DNA of 64,000 bases from Alcaligenaceae bacterium (GTDB lineage Bacteria > Pseudomonadota > Gammaproteobacteria > Burkholderiales > Burkholderiaceae_B). The position numbers and the translations under genes are program-made. Positions 11,626 through 20,752 of this stretch are shown here, piece after piece (position 1 is the first letter of the stretch; every line of letters begins with the position of its first letter). The DNA lies in the NCBI GenBank assembly GCA_030538235.1, contig JAUNUJ010000002.1, forward strand, positions 186,001-250,000. The letters are read 5' to 3'. The notes beneath the pieces were generated by a model. It worked only from the letters and a program-made list of their open reading frames with translations, had not been told where the DNA came from and ran no database searches.

Positions 11626-12207
11626 ATGATGCGCAAAAGTCTCAATCTGCTTTATAAGATAAGTGGGGCCGGCGCTGCATTATCTTTAGTGATGATCGTG
11701 CTGATTATTTTTAGCCAGGTCACATTCAATATGATTGATTATGTAGCCCATGCCTTGTTCGACAAACGCTTCGGGCTACTAATCCCCTCTTACGCACAAT
11801 TTTCCGGTTATGCCTTGGGTTTTGCCACTTTTTTATCCTTAGCCATGGCCCTACGGCATAACTCACATATCCGTGTCACCCTTTTGGAAGTTCGTTTGCA
11901 AGCCACTGTGCGCCGTTGGACCCATACATTAGTGGCCCTTCTTGGTGTGATGGTGGCGCTGCTGATAAGCTATAGCCTAATTGAATTAATGATAGACTCT
12001 TGGCGATGGAATAGCACAGCAACAGGCCTTGTTCGCTTCCCTCTATGGATCCCGCAAACAGGATTAGCTGTGGGGTCGGTAGTCTTCAGTATCGCCTGCA
12101 TTGATACTTTTATCGAAATGCTCCGTTATGGTCGCTCCGAGGCGCTAGTCACCATCGATCCCGCTGATGTCGGCGAGATGAGTAAAGCAGGGGGTTCAAA
12201 TGACTGA
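11626..12207 (+). CDS. TRAP transporter small permease (DctQ family)
   Basis: A 193-residue inner-membrane protein with four hydrophobic segments, as expected for DctQ: about residues 14-38, 59-78, 98-120 and 140-165. DctQ pairs with the large permease to form the sodium-driven importer that accepts substrate from the binding protein. Eight bases separate it from dctP, and its last codons overlap the dctM start by 8 bases, so the three genes form one operon. Sequence of this subunit is poorly conserved and the call rests mainly on topology and position. Confidence 0.88.
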   Translation: MMRKSLNLLYKISGAGAALSLVMIVLIIFSQVTFNMIDYVAHALFDKRFGLLIPSYAQFSGYALGFATFLSLAMALRHNSHIRVTLLEVRLQATVRRWTHTLVALLGVMVALLISYSLIELMIDSWRWNSTATGLVRFPLWIPQTGLAVGSVVFSIACIDTFIEMLRYGRSEALVTIDPADVGEMSKAGGSND

Positions 12208-13501
12208 GGTGATATTTTCCCTGATGATGGTCTTTACGCTGATCGGCTCTCTAGCTCTCGGCGTCTGGGTCTCCATTGCGCTATTTCTAACCGGGATTGT
12301 GGGAATTTTACTATTTTCCAGCGCTCCGATTACAAGCGTCATGGCTACCAATATTTGGAGCTCTTCCGCCGAATGGTCTTTAGCGGCCTTACCCATGTTT
12401 ATCTGGATGGGAGAAATCCTCTTTCGTTCACGTATTTCCGGCGACTTATTTAACGGCTTAGCACCGTGGATGCGCAGCCTACCGGGTGGCCTAAGTCATG
12501 TGGGCATAGTGGCCTCAGGCATTTTTGCAGCCGTTAGCGGCTCTTCTGCGGCCACTTGCGCCACGGTCGCCAAAGTCACTTTGCCCGAATTAAAGTCTCG
12601 TGGCTACGATGAAAAACTGGTGATCGGTACCATTGCCGGCTCCGGTACCCTCGGCCTACTGATTCCGCCATCAATCATTATGATTGTTTACGGCGTTGCC
12701 GCTGATGTCTCCATCACTCGCTTATTTGTAGCTGGCATCATCCCCGGGCTCATGATGATCAGCTTATTTATGGGTTTTGTGGCGATTTGGTCCTTACTTA
12801 ATCCCGCTAAAGTACCTAAAAAAGACCCGCCAACCTCCTTGATCAAAAAGATCAAAGCCAGTGGTAGCTTGATTCCGGTGACCTTATTGATTATCGGCGT
12901 GATGGGTTCGATTTATATGGGTATTGCCAGTCCCACCGACTCCGCTGCGGTTGGTGTGGTGATCTCATTGATTTTGACGTGGATTTATGGCGACTTAAAC
13001 TGGAAAATGTTCAAAGAAAGCCTGCTCTCTGCCATGCTCACTTCCTCGATGATCGCCTTTATCCTAGCTGGTGCGGCGTTTTTAACAGTGGCCATGGGTT
13101 ACTCGAATATCCCGATGTTATTAGCTGAGTGGATTACCGGCCTAGGGCTCAATAACTACGCCCTGATTGCTGTATTGGCATTGTTCTTTGTGATTATGGG
13201 GTGTTTTCTTGATGGCATCTCAATTGTCGTCCTTACCACCGCCATCTTGTTTCCCAGTATACAAGCCGCCGGCATCGATCCGCTCTGGTTCGGTCTGTTC
13301 TTGGTTTTGGTCGTTGAAATGGCACAGATTACCCCACCGGTCGGTTTAAACCTATTTGTACTTCAGGGGATGACCGGCAAGGATATCTGGTACTTATCCA
13401 TCGCCGCTTTGCCATTTTTCTTGATGTTAATGCTAGGCGTGATTCTAATCACTCTATTCCCGGATATTGTGATGGTATTGCCACGGATGATGTATATGTA
13501 G
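12200..13501 (+). CDS. TRAP transporter large permease (DctM family)
   Basis: A 433-residue polytopic membrane protein of about 12 spans, the transport channel of the TRAP system. Family marks include A-A-V-S-G-S-S-A-A-T-C-A-T-V (about 112-125), G-T-L-G-L-L-I-P-P-S-I-I-M-I-V-Y-G, S-P-T-D-S-A-A-V-G and, near the C-terminus, Q-I-T-P-P-V-G-L-N-L-F-V. Length is normal for DctM. It overlaps the end of dctQ. After its stop, 168 bases without a gene precede the LOG-family gene, with no convincing terminator. Confidence 0.94.
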   Translation: MTEVIFSLMMVFTLIGSLALGVWVSIALFLTGIVGILLFSSAPITSVMATNIWSSSAEWSLAALPMFIWMGEILFRSRISGDLFNGLAPWMRSLPGGLSHVGIVASGIFAAVSGSSAATCATVAKVTLPELKSRGYDEKLVIGTIAGSGTLGLLIPPSIIMIVYGVAADVSITRLFVAGIIPGLMMISLFMGFVAIWSLLNPAKVPKKDPPTSLIKKIKASGSLIPVTLLIIGVMGSIYMGIASPTDSAAVGVVISLILTWIYGDLNWKMFKESLLSAMLTSSMIAFILAGAAFLTVAMGYSNIPMLLAEWITGLGLNNYALIAVLALFFVIMGCFLDGISIVVLTTAILFPSIQAAGIDPLWFGLFLVLVVEMAQITPPVGLNLFVLQGMTGKDIWYLSIAALPFFLMLMLGVILITLFPDIVMVLPRMMYM

Positions 13502-13669
13502 GGCTTAATGGAGACGGTGTTAATCAGAAGCTCTAAGCACTGTAGCGATGAAATGATCGCCATAAAACTGAACCACCGGTTGATCTACTCAAACTGCTTT
13601 ACTAATATTAAAAACGCGCATCACACTTTATACTATTAAGCATTTAAAACCCAAACTAATAAACTGACG

Positions 13670-14326
13670 ATGCAATATTTATTTTTATGGTCTCCCGAAC
13701 AACAGACACTGTACAAAAAACTGTCCGCACCGTCTCAGAGTGCGGTCAACGATTCTGATTCCTATCAATTTGATCCTTGGAACCTCTCTTGGCATAAAGT
13801 CTCCCACAACGCTGAGGGACTGGAATCCATCTCAGCCCAACAAGCTTTAAAAAAACTCAAGGGAAAATTACGTCGTTTGCCAGTGGGGGTCATCGGCCCT
13901 CGAGAAGCAAAGCAAGCAGAGATGTTGCTCGCTGAAGCCCTCGGCACCGCACTCGCCGAACTCGGTTTACAACTGGTTTGTGGTGGCAAAAATGGTGTGA
14001 TGGAAGCCGTTGCTAAAGGTTATCAAGCAGCCGGAGAGGTCGCGATCGGCCTTTTACCCGACGAGGACTGGCGCTTGGCTAATGATTTTATCGGGATTCC
14101 TCTCGCCACCGGCATAGGTCGTGCGCGCAATGCCATTATTGCCCAAGCCTGTCCGGTCTTGGTTGCTGTGGGTGGAGGCTATGGGACCATCTCCGAAATG
14201 GCGTATGGGATGCAATTTGAACACTTGGTGTTAGCTTTGGGTCCGGCCCCTCACGTACCCGGCGTTATTTACTGCGAAACCGTGGAGCAAACCATACGAT
14301 TAATCGCTGAATATTACTTAAGATAA
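13670..14326 (+). CDS. LOG-family (TIGR00725-like) nucleotide-binding protein
   Basis: A 218-residue cytosolic protein with the Rossmann fold of the LOG/lysine decarboxylase-like superfamily. Diagnostic segments are the glycine-rich C-G-G-K-N-G-V-M-E-A-V-A-K-G (104-117) and V-G-G-G-Y-G-T-I-S-E (167-176), the latter a variant of the usual P-G-G-x-G-T-x-x-E. True LOG enzymes release cytokinin bases from riboside monophosphates, but this subgroup is not biochemically well defined and the altered motif makes that activity uncertain. It carries a 60-residue N-terminal extension that looks like the DUF-type region seen in some relatives. It sits alone between two transport operons, with no clear ribosome-binding site. 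No link to either neighbour is evident. Confidence 0.75.
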   Translation: MQYLFLWSPEQQTLYKKLSAPSQSAVNDSDSYQFDPWNLSWHKVSHNAEGLESISAQQALKKLKGKLRRLPVGVIGPREAKQAEMLLAEALGTALAELGLQLVCGGKNGVMEAVAKGYQAAGEVAIGLLPDEDWRLANDFIGIPLATGIGRARNAIIAQACPVLVAVGGGYGTISEMAYGMQFEHLVLALGPAPHVPGVIYCETVEQTIRLIAEYYLR

Positions 14327-14405
14327 CTCCGAATTATCGTCATTTTATTGTCAAAATCAAATGCTAGACTGATTCATCAAAATTTCCTGCAATCAGGAGT
14401 CTAGC

Positions 14406-15182
14406 GTGATTTTTATTCTGTTTGCGTATCTCCTTTTTCTATTTACACCCATATTCTTGCTGCTCTTAGGCTCATTTGGTGAGACCTGGAGTAATACCCT
14501 ATTACCCCAAGGCTTTACTTTACAATGGTTTACTCAAGTAGCCTCAGACCCCAGCTTTCAACGAGCATTCAGCACCAGTCTGAAAGTCGTTATAGCGACC
14601 GGTATTCTCAATCTACTTATCGGCATTCCTCTCGCCTACGCAATCTATTCAAGCGCCAAAAGAGGCGTCAAACTAACCGCCAAAATCATGGCCTTACTAC
14701 CTATCGCTGTGCCTGATTTGGTGCTGGGTTTTGGTTTTATCCTTGTTTTTTCAAGTGATACGCTACCTTGGCTAGGTAGTCTTTGGCTATTAATTGCCGG
14801 ACATGTTGTACTTACCCTGCCTTATACCATCAGCACCGTGCTGTCTGATATGCAGCAACGACAAATCGCTAAATTCGAACAAGTAGCAGCCAGTTTAAGC
14901 GCTTCTTTTTGGGTCAGATTAAGAGACATCGTGCTACCGCTTATCGGCACCAGCATCCTGTCGTCACTTCTGATGGTCACCGCCCTATCGATCGGTGAAT
15001 TTCAATTATCGAATCTAATTGCCGGTTTCTTAACCAGAACCTATCCGGTGGTTTTATTACAAGCGTTTTATGGGGCCACCGGTTTTGCCTGTGCCGCCAC
15101 GGTAATTTTATTAATGTTAGCCATTCTATCCTCAGTCGGAAGTTCAGCTACACAATTATTTAATCGTCAAAAGAGGTCCTGA
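14406..15182 (+). CDS. ABC transporter permease (PotC/FbpB-type)
   Basis: A 258-residue inner-membrane protein with about six spans. The cytoplasmic coupling loop that docks on the ATPase is visible as E-Q-V-A-A-S-L-S-A-S-F-W-V-R-L-R-D-I-V-L-P (about residues 157-177), though the usual central glycine is replaced. GTG 14406 is chosen because CAGGAG lies a few bases upstream. It is the first gene of a permease, ATPase, binding protein, permease set. Sequence flavour is that of spermidine/putrescine, iron or aminoethylphosphonate importers; the substrate cannot be decided. Confidence 0.88.
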   Translation: MIFILFAYLLFLFTPIFLLLLGSFGETWSNTLLPQGFTLQWFTQVASDPSFQRAFSTSLKVVIATGILNLLIGIPLAYAIYSSAKRGVKLTAKIMALLPIAVPDLVLGFGFILVFSSDTLPWLGSLWLLIAGHVVLTLPYTISTVLSDMQQRQIAKFEQVAASLSASFWVRLRDIVLPLIGTSILSSLLMVTALSIGEFQLSNLIAGFLTRTYPVVLLQAFYGATGFACAATVILLMLAILSSVGSSATQLFNRQKRS

Positions 15183-15184
15183 TC

Positions 15185-16213
15185 GTGCCGATTCAGTTTG
15201 ATCATGTGAATTTTAGATATGGCCAAAGCCACAATGGCTTAACTGACATCAACTTAACTATCGAAGATGGTGAGTTCTTAGCTGTTATTGGTCCCTCCGG
15301 TTCCGGGAAATCAACCTTATTAACGATGTTATCGGGTTTTAATCAGCCACAATCCGGGCGTATTTTGTTAAATGGTAAAGACATCACCCACGAAGCTCCT
15401 GAAAACAGAGAGCTCGGTATCGTATTTCAATCATATGGTCTTTTTCCCCATATGACGGCGCTGCAAAATGTCGCCTACCCCTTAAAAATCAGGGGCGTCA
15501 ATAAAAAGCAACGACTGGAAATGGCCCAATCAGCGTTGGAAAAAGTCAGCCTCGCCCAATGGATGAATCATATGCCCGCTAATATGTCCGGCGGTCAACA
15601 ACAGCGAGTTGCCTTAGCCAGAGCATTGGTTTTTAATCCTAAAGCGCTATTGCTTGATGAGCCTCTCTCTGCACTGGATGCCGCCTTGCGCGTGGAAATG
15701 CGTGAGCAAATTTTATCGGTGCAACGTGCCGCTAATATTGCCACCCTGCATGTTACCCATGACCAAGAGGAAGCCTTATCTATCGCTGATCGTATTGCCG
15801 TGATGAAAGACGGCAAAATTGAGCAATTAGACAGCCCTCAGAATCTCTATGACCGTCCGGTCAATCGTTGGGTCGCGTCATTTATCGGACAAACCAATTT
15901 AATCGAATGCACCGTCAGCGAACAGCGCAATCATATTAAAACGCCCATGGGTCTACTACGCTGTGACACCGAAAATCTAAGCGCAGGTACCCCCATGGTC
16001 GCCATGATTCGACCCGAAAGTATTCTTCCGGGACATCACCCTAGCGAGCATCACACCCTATTAGAGGGTGAAGTCCTCAGTGATCGCTTTCTGGGCGCGA
16101 CACGCCGTCTGGACTTAAAAATAGTTAGCCATATTTTGCAAGTCGATACCCTATCGCGCGAGCCATTTACTCGCATTACCATCCCTGCTCGTGCTATTCA
16201 CTTACTTCATTAA
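15185..16213 (+). CDS. ABC transporter ATP-binding protein (PotA/FbpC-type)
   Basis: A 342-residue ATPase of the importer class that energises uptake of polyamines, iron or sulfate-like solutes. Walker A is GPSGSGKST (about residues 36-44), the signature is MSGGQQQRVALARAL, Walker B is LLLDEPLSALD, and the switch histidine is in H-V-T-H-D. The C-terminal 110 residues form the regulatory TOBE-like beta domain. GTG 15185 lies two bases after the preceding permease stop, with AAGAGGTCC just upstream, so the genes are tightly coupled. The rest of the transporter follows. Confidence 0.93.
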   Translation: MPIQFDHVNFRYGQSHNGLTDINLTIEDGEFLAVIGPSGSGKSTLLTMLSGFNQPQSGRILLNGKDITHEAPENRELGIVFQSYGLFPHMTALQNVAYPLKIRGVNKKQRLEMAQSALEKVSLAQWMNHMPANMSGGQQQRVALARALVFNPKALLLDEPLSALDAALRVEMREQILSVQRAANIATLHVTHDQEEALSIADRIAVMKDGKIEQLDSPQNLYDRPVNRWVASFIGQTNLIECTVSEQRNHIKTPMGLLRCDTENLSAGTPMVAMIRPESILPGHHPSEHHTLLEGEVLSDRFLGATRRLDLKIVSHILQVDTLSREPFTRITIPARAIHLLH

Positions 16214-16233
16214 TTTTCTTTCTCGGAGAAATC

Positions 16234-17310
16234 ATGAAAAATTTACGTCTATTAAAACTCCTATCAGCCTTAGGTTTAAGTGTATTGGCTTTTAGCACTC
16301 AAGCGTTTGAAGGCGCTGAGTTATATGAGGGTGAAAAAACCTTATATGAAGCGGCCCAAAAAGAAGGCATGGTGGTGTCTTTTGATACCGGCCCTACTTG
16401 GGCAAACTGGGCAGCTCAATTTGCCGCCTTTAAACAAAGATATCCCGGTGTCGAGTTGGTTTATAACGACCTTGGCTCAGCAGCCACAGTGGTCGCATTA
16501 GACAAGGCTCGTAACCGTCCTCAAGCGGATACGGCGTACTACTTTGCCGCGTCGGCATTAGATGCGGTCGCTAAAGACGTGGTGACCAGTTTTGAACCGG
16601 TAAACTATGATCGCTTACCGGACGATTTAAAAGATGCAGACGCTAAATGGTTCGCTGTACACCAATTAAATATCGCTTTGCTGGTTAATACGGCACTAGT
16701 AAAAAATATTCCTGAAACTTGGGAAGACTTATTAAAACCTGAATACAAGAACGCTATCGTTTACCAAGATCCTCGTTCTACCGGTCAAGGTCAAGTGATT
16801 GTATTTGCCACTAACTTTGCTCACGGTGGCGATATGGATGATATTTCTAAAGGGATTGAGTACCTAGGCGAGTTACAAAAAAGCGGTAATGTCTTGCGTA
16901 CTGTGGGTACCACACCTTATGCGCAATTCCTTAAAGGCGAAATCCCTATCTGGATCGGCTACGAAAACGATGGTCTCAAGGCTAAATACGTTGACGGCAT
17001 GGGTGATAGCATCGCTGTGGTCACACCAAAGGAAGGTTCTGCTGCCGCTCCTTATGCTATCAGTTTAGTAAAAAATGGTCCTAACCCTAACGCCGCTAAG
17101 CTCTGGTTGAACTTTATCATGACTGATGAAGGTCAAGCGCGTTTTGCTGAAGGCTTTGTACGTCCATCAGTCCCTGGCGTTAAATTAAGTGATGATGTTG
17201 CTGCAAAGATGGAAGATGCACCGCAGGTTAAACCTGTAGAGATCGCCAAAGCTACTGAACAAAAACCAACGATTGATGCCGAATGGGCTAAAGCGGTTTT
17301 ATCTAAATAG
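16234..17310 (+). CDS. ABC transporter periplasmic substrate-binding protein
   Basis: A 358-residue secreted protein with signal peptide to about residue 24 (A-F-S-T-Q-A-F). The mature part has the two-lobed extracellular solute-binding fold of the iron/thiamine/polyamine group: Y-E-A-A-Q-K-E-G near the start, then L-L-V-N-T-A-L-V-K-N-I-P-E-T-W-E-D-L-L, typical of the family that includes AfuA and PotD. Conserved tyrosine pairs used by ferric-binding proteins are not clearly placed, so iron is not assured. CGGAG sits at a suitable distance from the ATG. It lies between the ATPase and the second permease. Confidence 0.88.
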   Translation: MKNLRLLKLLSALGLSVLAFSTQAFEGAELYEGEKTLYEAAQKEGMVVSFDTGPTWANWAAQFAAFKQRYPGVELVYNDLGSAATVVALDKARNRPQADTAYYFAASALDAVAKDVVTSFEPVNYDRLPDDLKDADAKWFAVHQLNIALLVNTALVKNIPETWEDLLKPEYKNAIVYQDPRSTGQGQVIVFATNFAHGGDMDDISKGIEYLGELQKSGNVLRTVGTTPYAQFLKGEIPIWIGYENDGLKAKYVDGMGDSIAVVTPKEGSAAAPYAISLVKNGPNPNAAKLWLNFIMTDEGQARFAEGFVRPSVPGVKLSDDVAAKMEDAPQVKPVEIAKATEQKPTIDAEWAKAVLSK

Positions 17311-17408
17311 CAATACCGTCTGACCGACGATGCTTGGGTTCAATTGAATCCAAGCATCACTCATAGCTGCGCTAGCCTCACATTATCTAGAAGATAAAAG
17401 CTAATACC

Positions 17409-18239
17409 ATGCAAATCTCCAGAACACATTTCGGAATCCTCGCCACACCGGCAGCGGTGTTGTTTGTGCTGTTTTTCATATTGCCTGTTTCAATGATACT
17501 GTTTGAGGCTATTTCAGACACAACGGCATTTCCAAGAGTGTTAGGAGACAATCTATTTCATCGGGGATTACTTGGTACGCTAATCTTAGGACTAGCCGCA
17601 GCCTCTATTTCTGTGATTGTCGGCTTCTGTGTAGCCCTTGCCCTCAGTCGCATGAAATCCAGCAGCAGAACCATGCTGCTCTTCATGATTTCACTGCCTT
17701 TGACTTTTTCTGGCTTAATTGTGGCCTATGGTTTTATCTTGGCATTCGGGCGGGCCGGTTTTGTTACTCAGCTACTGGGATTTTTAGGCGCCGATCCTGC
17801 GGTTGTTGGGAGCTTTATCTTTTCACCCATGGGCTTAGGCTTTGCTTATTCTTATTATCTAATCCCACGTGTGGTGATGATTATGATGCCGGCGGTACAA
17901 AACTTTGATAAAGTGCAACTATCGGTCGCTAGAAGCCTAGGGGCCGGGCGTATCCGCACCCTCTGGGAAATTATGGTGCCACAACTGATCCCCAGCTTTG
18001 TGGCTGCCTTTTGTTTGACTTCTGCAGTGGCAATGGGTGCCTACGGTACAGCACTCGCCCTAGTCGGTACACAGATGAATATCCTACCGCTGCTGCTTTA
18101 TAACAAGGTGTCTGAGGGCGGTACGGACTTACCTGCTGCCGCAGCAATATCATTGATTTTAATGGCAATATGCTGTGTTGTGATTGCCCTAGGTGAGATC
18201 TTTAATAATATCAAGGGCGGTACAGGCAAAACACGCTAA
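17409..18239 (+). CDS. ABC transporter permease (PotB/FbpB-type)
   Basis: A 276-residue inner-membrane permease with about six spans, partner of the permease at 14406. Its coupling loop keeps the canonical glycine: V-A-R-S-L-G-A-G-R-I-R-T-L-W-E-I-M-V-P (about residues 175-193). The first span is an N-terminal uncleaved signal-like helix. It follows the binding-protein gene after 98 bases and closes the ABC set, which then meets the ribosomal protein operon head-on at a shared terminator. Confidence 0.9.
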   Translation: MQISRTHFGILATPAAVLFVLFFILPVSMILFEAISDTTAFPRVLGDNLFHRGLLGTLILGLAAASISVIVGFCVALALSRMKSSSRTMLLFMISLPLTFSGLIVAYGFILAFGRAGFVTQLLGFLGADPAVVGSFIFSPMGLGFAYSYYLIPRVVMIMMPAVQNFDKVQLSVARSLGAGRIRTLWEIMVPQLIPSFVAAFCLTSAVAMGAYGTALALVGTQMNILPLLLYNKVSEGGTDLPAAAAISLILMAICCVVIALGEIFNNIKGGTGKTR

Positions 18240-18305
18240 GAGGCTTAAAACGCAGACTAATTTAAAACACTACTAGCGTTTAAAAAATATTAACTGCAGA
18301 TATTA

Positions 18306-18341
18306 AAACAGCCCCATAAGTATCACACTTTGGGGCTGTTT
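18306..18341. terminator. Bidirectional terminator between ABC operon and rplQ
   Basis: An 11-bp stem AAACAGCCCCA / TGGGGCTGTTT with a 14-base loop lies between the convergent ABC permease (ends 18239) and rplQ (ends 18362). Read on the minus strand the stem runs into TTTTAATA; on the plus strand it ends TTTGTAT. It can serve both operons. Confidence 0.85.
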
Positions 18342-18361
18342 GTATATCTGGCAAGAGTAAA

Positions 18362-18754
18362 TTACTCTTCGTCGCCTGCTAATTCTTCTTGACGATCAGC
18401 ATAGTCAACAAGTTCCATGTAGGCCATAGGTGCATTATCACCCTGACGGAAACCCATTTTAAGAATACGAGTGTAGCCGCCCGGACGATCTTGGAAACGA
18501 GGACCTAAGTCATTGAATAATTTGGTCACTGCGTCACGATCACGCAAACGAGCAAATGCTAAACGACGGTTAGCAACTGTCGGGTTCTTAGCTAAGGTGA
18601 TTAAAGGCTCGATAATACGACGTAATTCTTTAGCCTTAGGAAGAGTAGTTTTAATAGCTTCGTGCTCAATTAAAGAAACAGACATGTTGCGGAACATAGC
18701 TGTGCGGTGAGCCGAAGTGCGGTTAAGTTTACGTAAACCATTACGATGACGCAT
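18362..18754 (-). CDS. rplQ: 50S ribosomal protein L17
   Basis: A 130-residue large-subunit protein near the tunnel exit. It opens [17 protein letters not shown], the invariant L17 start, and includes the conserved R-L-A-F-A-R-L-R-D segment and G-G-Y-T-R-I-L-K. It is the last gene of the alpha operon, separated from rpoA by an unusually long 184-base hairpin-bearing gap, and ends at the terminator at 18306-18341. The acidic tail E-E-L-A-G-D-E-E is a common variation. Confidence 0.98.
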   Translation of the reverse strand: MRHRNGLRKLNRTSAHRTAMFRNMSVSLIEHEAIKTTLPKAKELRRIIEPLITLAKNPTVANRRLAFARLRDRDAVTKLFNDLGPRFQDRPGGYTRILKMGFRQGDNAPMAYMELVDYADRQEELAGDEE

Positions 18755-18884
18755 GATAATTTCCTAAAAAATAAATCTTATTAATAGCTTTGAGTGTTAA
18801 AACACTAAAACTCGCTAGACCGGTTCTTCTATCTGCTAGGCAGCGGACCGGGTTCGGTAAAATTCGCCAAAAACGAATCGCATA

Positions 18885-18936
18885 TTTTACAATAAAGAGC
18901 GAGCTTAAGTAAACAAAGCCGCTCTTTATTGTAAAA
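18885..18936 (-). other. Long perfect hairpin between rpoA and rplQ
   Basis: TTTTACAATAAAGAGCG (18885-18901) and its exact complement (18920-18936) form a 17-bp stem with an 18-base loop, starting two bases past the rpoA stop. The stem base is A/T-rich, so it resembles an intrinsic terminator or an RNA processing or stabilising element. rplQ lies downstream, so full termination here would silence it unless a second promoter exists. Confidence 0.7.
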
Positions 18937-18938
18937 AA

Positions 18939-19922
18939 TTAAGGACGCTCTAAACCAATCGGTGGCCAGTTCTCAAGTTTCTGACCTAAGGTTAAACCGC
19001 GAGCAGCCAATACTTCTTTAATCTCGTTAAGAGACTTACGACCTAAGTTAGGTGTTTTCAGAAGCTCATTTTCAGTACGCTGGATTAAATCACCAATGTA
19101 GTAAATGCTTTCAGCTTTCAAGCAGTTAGCAGAACGTACGGTTAACTCTAACTCATCAACAGGACGTAGTAAGACCGGGTCAATCTGAGGCGTGCCACGT
19201 GCCGGTGCTTCAATTTCCTGAGGATCGCTTTCAAGTGCAGCAAATACAGAAATTTGATCCATCAAGATACGAGCCGCTTCACGCACTGCTTCTTCTGCAG
19301 AAATAACGCCATTAGTCTCGATATCAATAATTAGTTTGTCTAAGTCAGTACGCTGCTCAACACGGGCGTTTTCAACATCATAGCTAACGCGACGAATTGG
19401 GCTATAAGATGCGTCTAAAACGATACGACCTAAGGTATGTTGACGATCTTCTTTTAAGGTACGTACGTTACCGGGCACATAACCTCTGCCTTTTTCAACC
19501 TTAATTTGCATCTTTAATTCTGCTTTTTCAGTTAAAGTCGCAATTAAGTGATCCGGGTTAAGAATTTCAACGTCGTGCGGTAATTCGATATCCGCAGCAG
19601 TTACCGAACCTTCACCAGTTTTATTGAGTACTAAAGTGACTTCTTCACGATCGTGTAATTTGAAGATAACACCCTTGAGGTTCAGTAAGATATCAACGAC
19701 ATCCTCACCGATACCCGGGATAGTAGAGTATTCGTGAACCACACCCTCAATTTGTACTTCAGTCACGGCAACGCCGGTCATTGAAGATAATAGGATGCGA
19801 CGTAACGCATTACCAAGAGTATGGCCAAAACCGCGTTCAAACGGCTCCATAATCACTTTGGCTTTGAAGTCTGATTCAGCTTTTACCTCAATAGAACGAG
19901 GCTTTAAAAATGGTTGTGCCAT
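18939..19922 (-). CDS. rpoA: DNA-directed RNA polymerase subunit alpha
   Basis: A 327-residue alpha subunit. The N-terminal dimerisation domain (about 1-235) includes [17 protein letters not shown]; a flexible linker ends at P-Q-I-D-P; and the C-terminal domain (about 250-315) shows [10 protein letters not shown] and [13 protein letters not shown], which contact UP elements and activators. The C-terminal ending [10 protein letters not shown] is very like Bordetella-type proteins, supporting a betaproteobacterial host. It lies between rpsD and rplQ, with gaps of 186 and 184 bases that both carry hairpins. Confidence 0.98.
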   Translation of the reverse strand: MAQPFLKPRSIEVKAESDFKAKVIMEPFERGFGHTLGNALRRILLSSMTGVAVTEVQIEGVVHEYSTIPGIGEDVVDILLNLKGVIFKLHDREEVTLVLNKTGEGSVTAADIELPHDVEILNPDHLIATLTEKAELKMQIKVEKGRGYVPGNVRTLKEDRQHTLGRIVLDASYSPIRRVSYDVENARVEQRTDLDKLIIDIETNGVISAEEAVREAARILMDQISVFAALESDPQEIEAPARGTPQIDPVLLRPVDELELTVRSANCLKAESIYYIGDLIQRTENELLKTPNLGRKSLNEIKEVLAARGLTLGQKLENWPPIGLERP

Positions 19923-20064
19923 GTAAAAATATTCCTTTTCAATACCCTCGGCTCGTTACACCGATAAGGCTGATGGATAATAAAATATAGCTAGTTGAAG
20001 GGATATCCTTCGGGTGAAGAGAATTCTTCGACATACCGTAGAGCATAGAGCATCTACAGAATTT

Positions 20065-20099
20065 AATACAGCACGAATAGAAAGAACTCGTGCTGTATT
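20065..20099 (-). other. Perfect hairpin between rpsD and rpoA
   Basis: AATACAGCACGA / TCGTGCTGTATT (20065-20076 and 20088-20099) form a 12-bp stem with an 11-base loop, nine bases after the rpsD stop. Read leftward it ends ATTAAATTC with no long T-run. A smaller GTAGA / TCTAC hairpin lies further along toward rpoA. It may attenuate, stabilise or mark a cleavage site. Confidence 0.65.
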
Positions 20100-20108
20100 T
20101 CAATCGTA

Positions 20109-20732
20109 TTAACGAGAGTACAATTCAACTACTAGTGACTCGTCAATATCTTGTGCAACATCAGCGCGCTCAGGAGCTTGTTTGAAAACACCCGAGAACT
20201 TGGCGCTCTCTACCTCAACCCACTGAGGTAAGCCAATGCTTGATGCTAAATCCATAGATTCTTTAATGCGTAATTGCTTTTGTGATTTTTCACGAATAGA
20301 AATCACATCGCCGGCATTAATGATCATGGATGGAATATCAGCCTTGTGACCATTTAACTCGATCGCACCGTGAGCTACCAACTGACGTGCTTCTGCACGA
20401 GTTGAGCCAAAGCCCATGCGGTATACGACGTTATCTAAACGAGACTCAAGCAATTGGATCAACGTCTCACCGGTATTACCACGGCGGCGTTCTGCTTCTT
20501 TGAAGTATTTACGGAACTGCTTTTCCAGTACACCGTACATACGCTTAAGTTTTTGTTTTTCGCGTAACTGTACACCATAGTCAGAAGTACGCTGACCTGA
20601 AGTGCGACCATGCTGACCAGGTTTAGAATCAAATTTACACTTAGAATCGATAGGGCGACGAGCGCTCTTTAAGAATAAATCGATACCTTCACGACGTGAA
20701 AGTTTACATTTTGGACCAGTATAACGTGCCAT
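20109..20732 (-). CDS. rpsD: 30S ribosomal protein S4
   Basis: A 207-residue primary 16S rRNA-binding protein that nucleates small-subunit assembly. It opens [16 protein letters not shown], and the S4 RNA-binding domain (about 97-160) carries [13 protein letters not shown]. The zinc-type cysteine cluster of some S4 proteins is absent beyond one or two isolated cysteines. In E. coli S4 represses the alpha operon at a leader before rpsM; here the gap before rpsM is only 31 bases, so that control site is not evident. The next gene rpoA is 186 bases away. Confidence 0.98.
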   Translation of the reverse strand: MARYTGPKCKLSRREGIDLFLKSARRPIDSKCKFDSKPGQHGRTSGQRTSDYGVQLREKQKLKRMYGVLEKQFRKYFKEAERRRGNTGETLIQLLESRLDNVVYRMGFGSTRAEARQLVAHGAIELNGHKADIPSMIINAGDVISIREKSQKQLRIKESMDLASSIGLPQWVEVESAKFSGVFKQAPERADVAQDIDESLVVELYSR

Positions 20733-20752
20733 TTTTTTCCCTTAATCCTATA

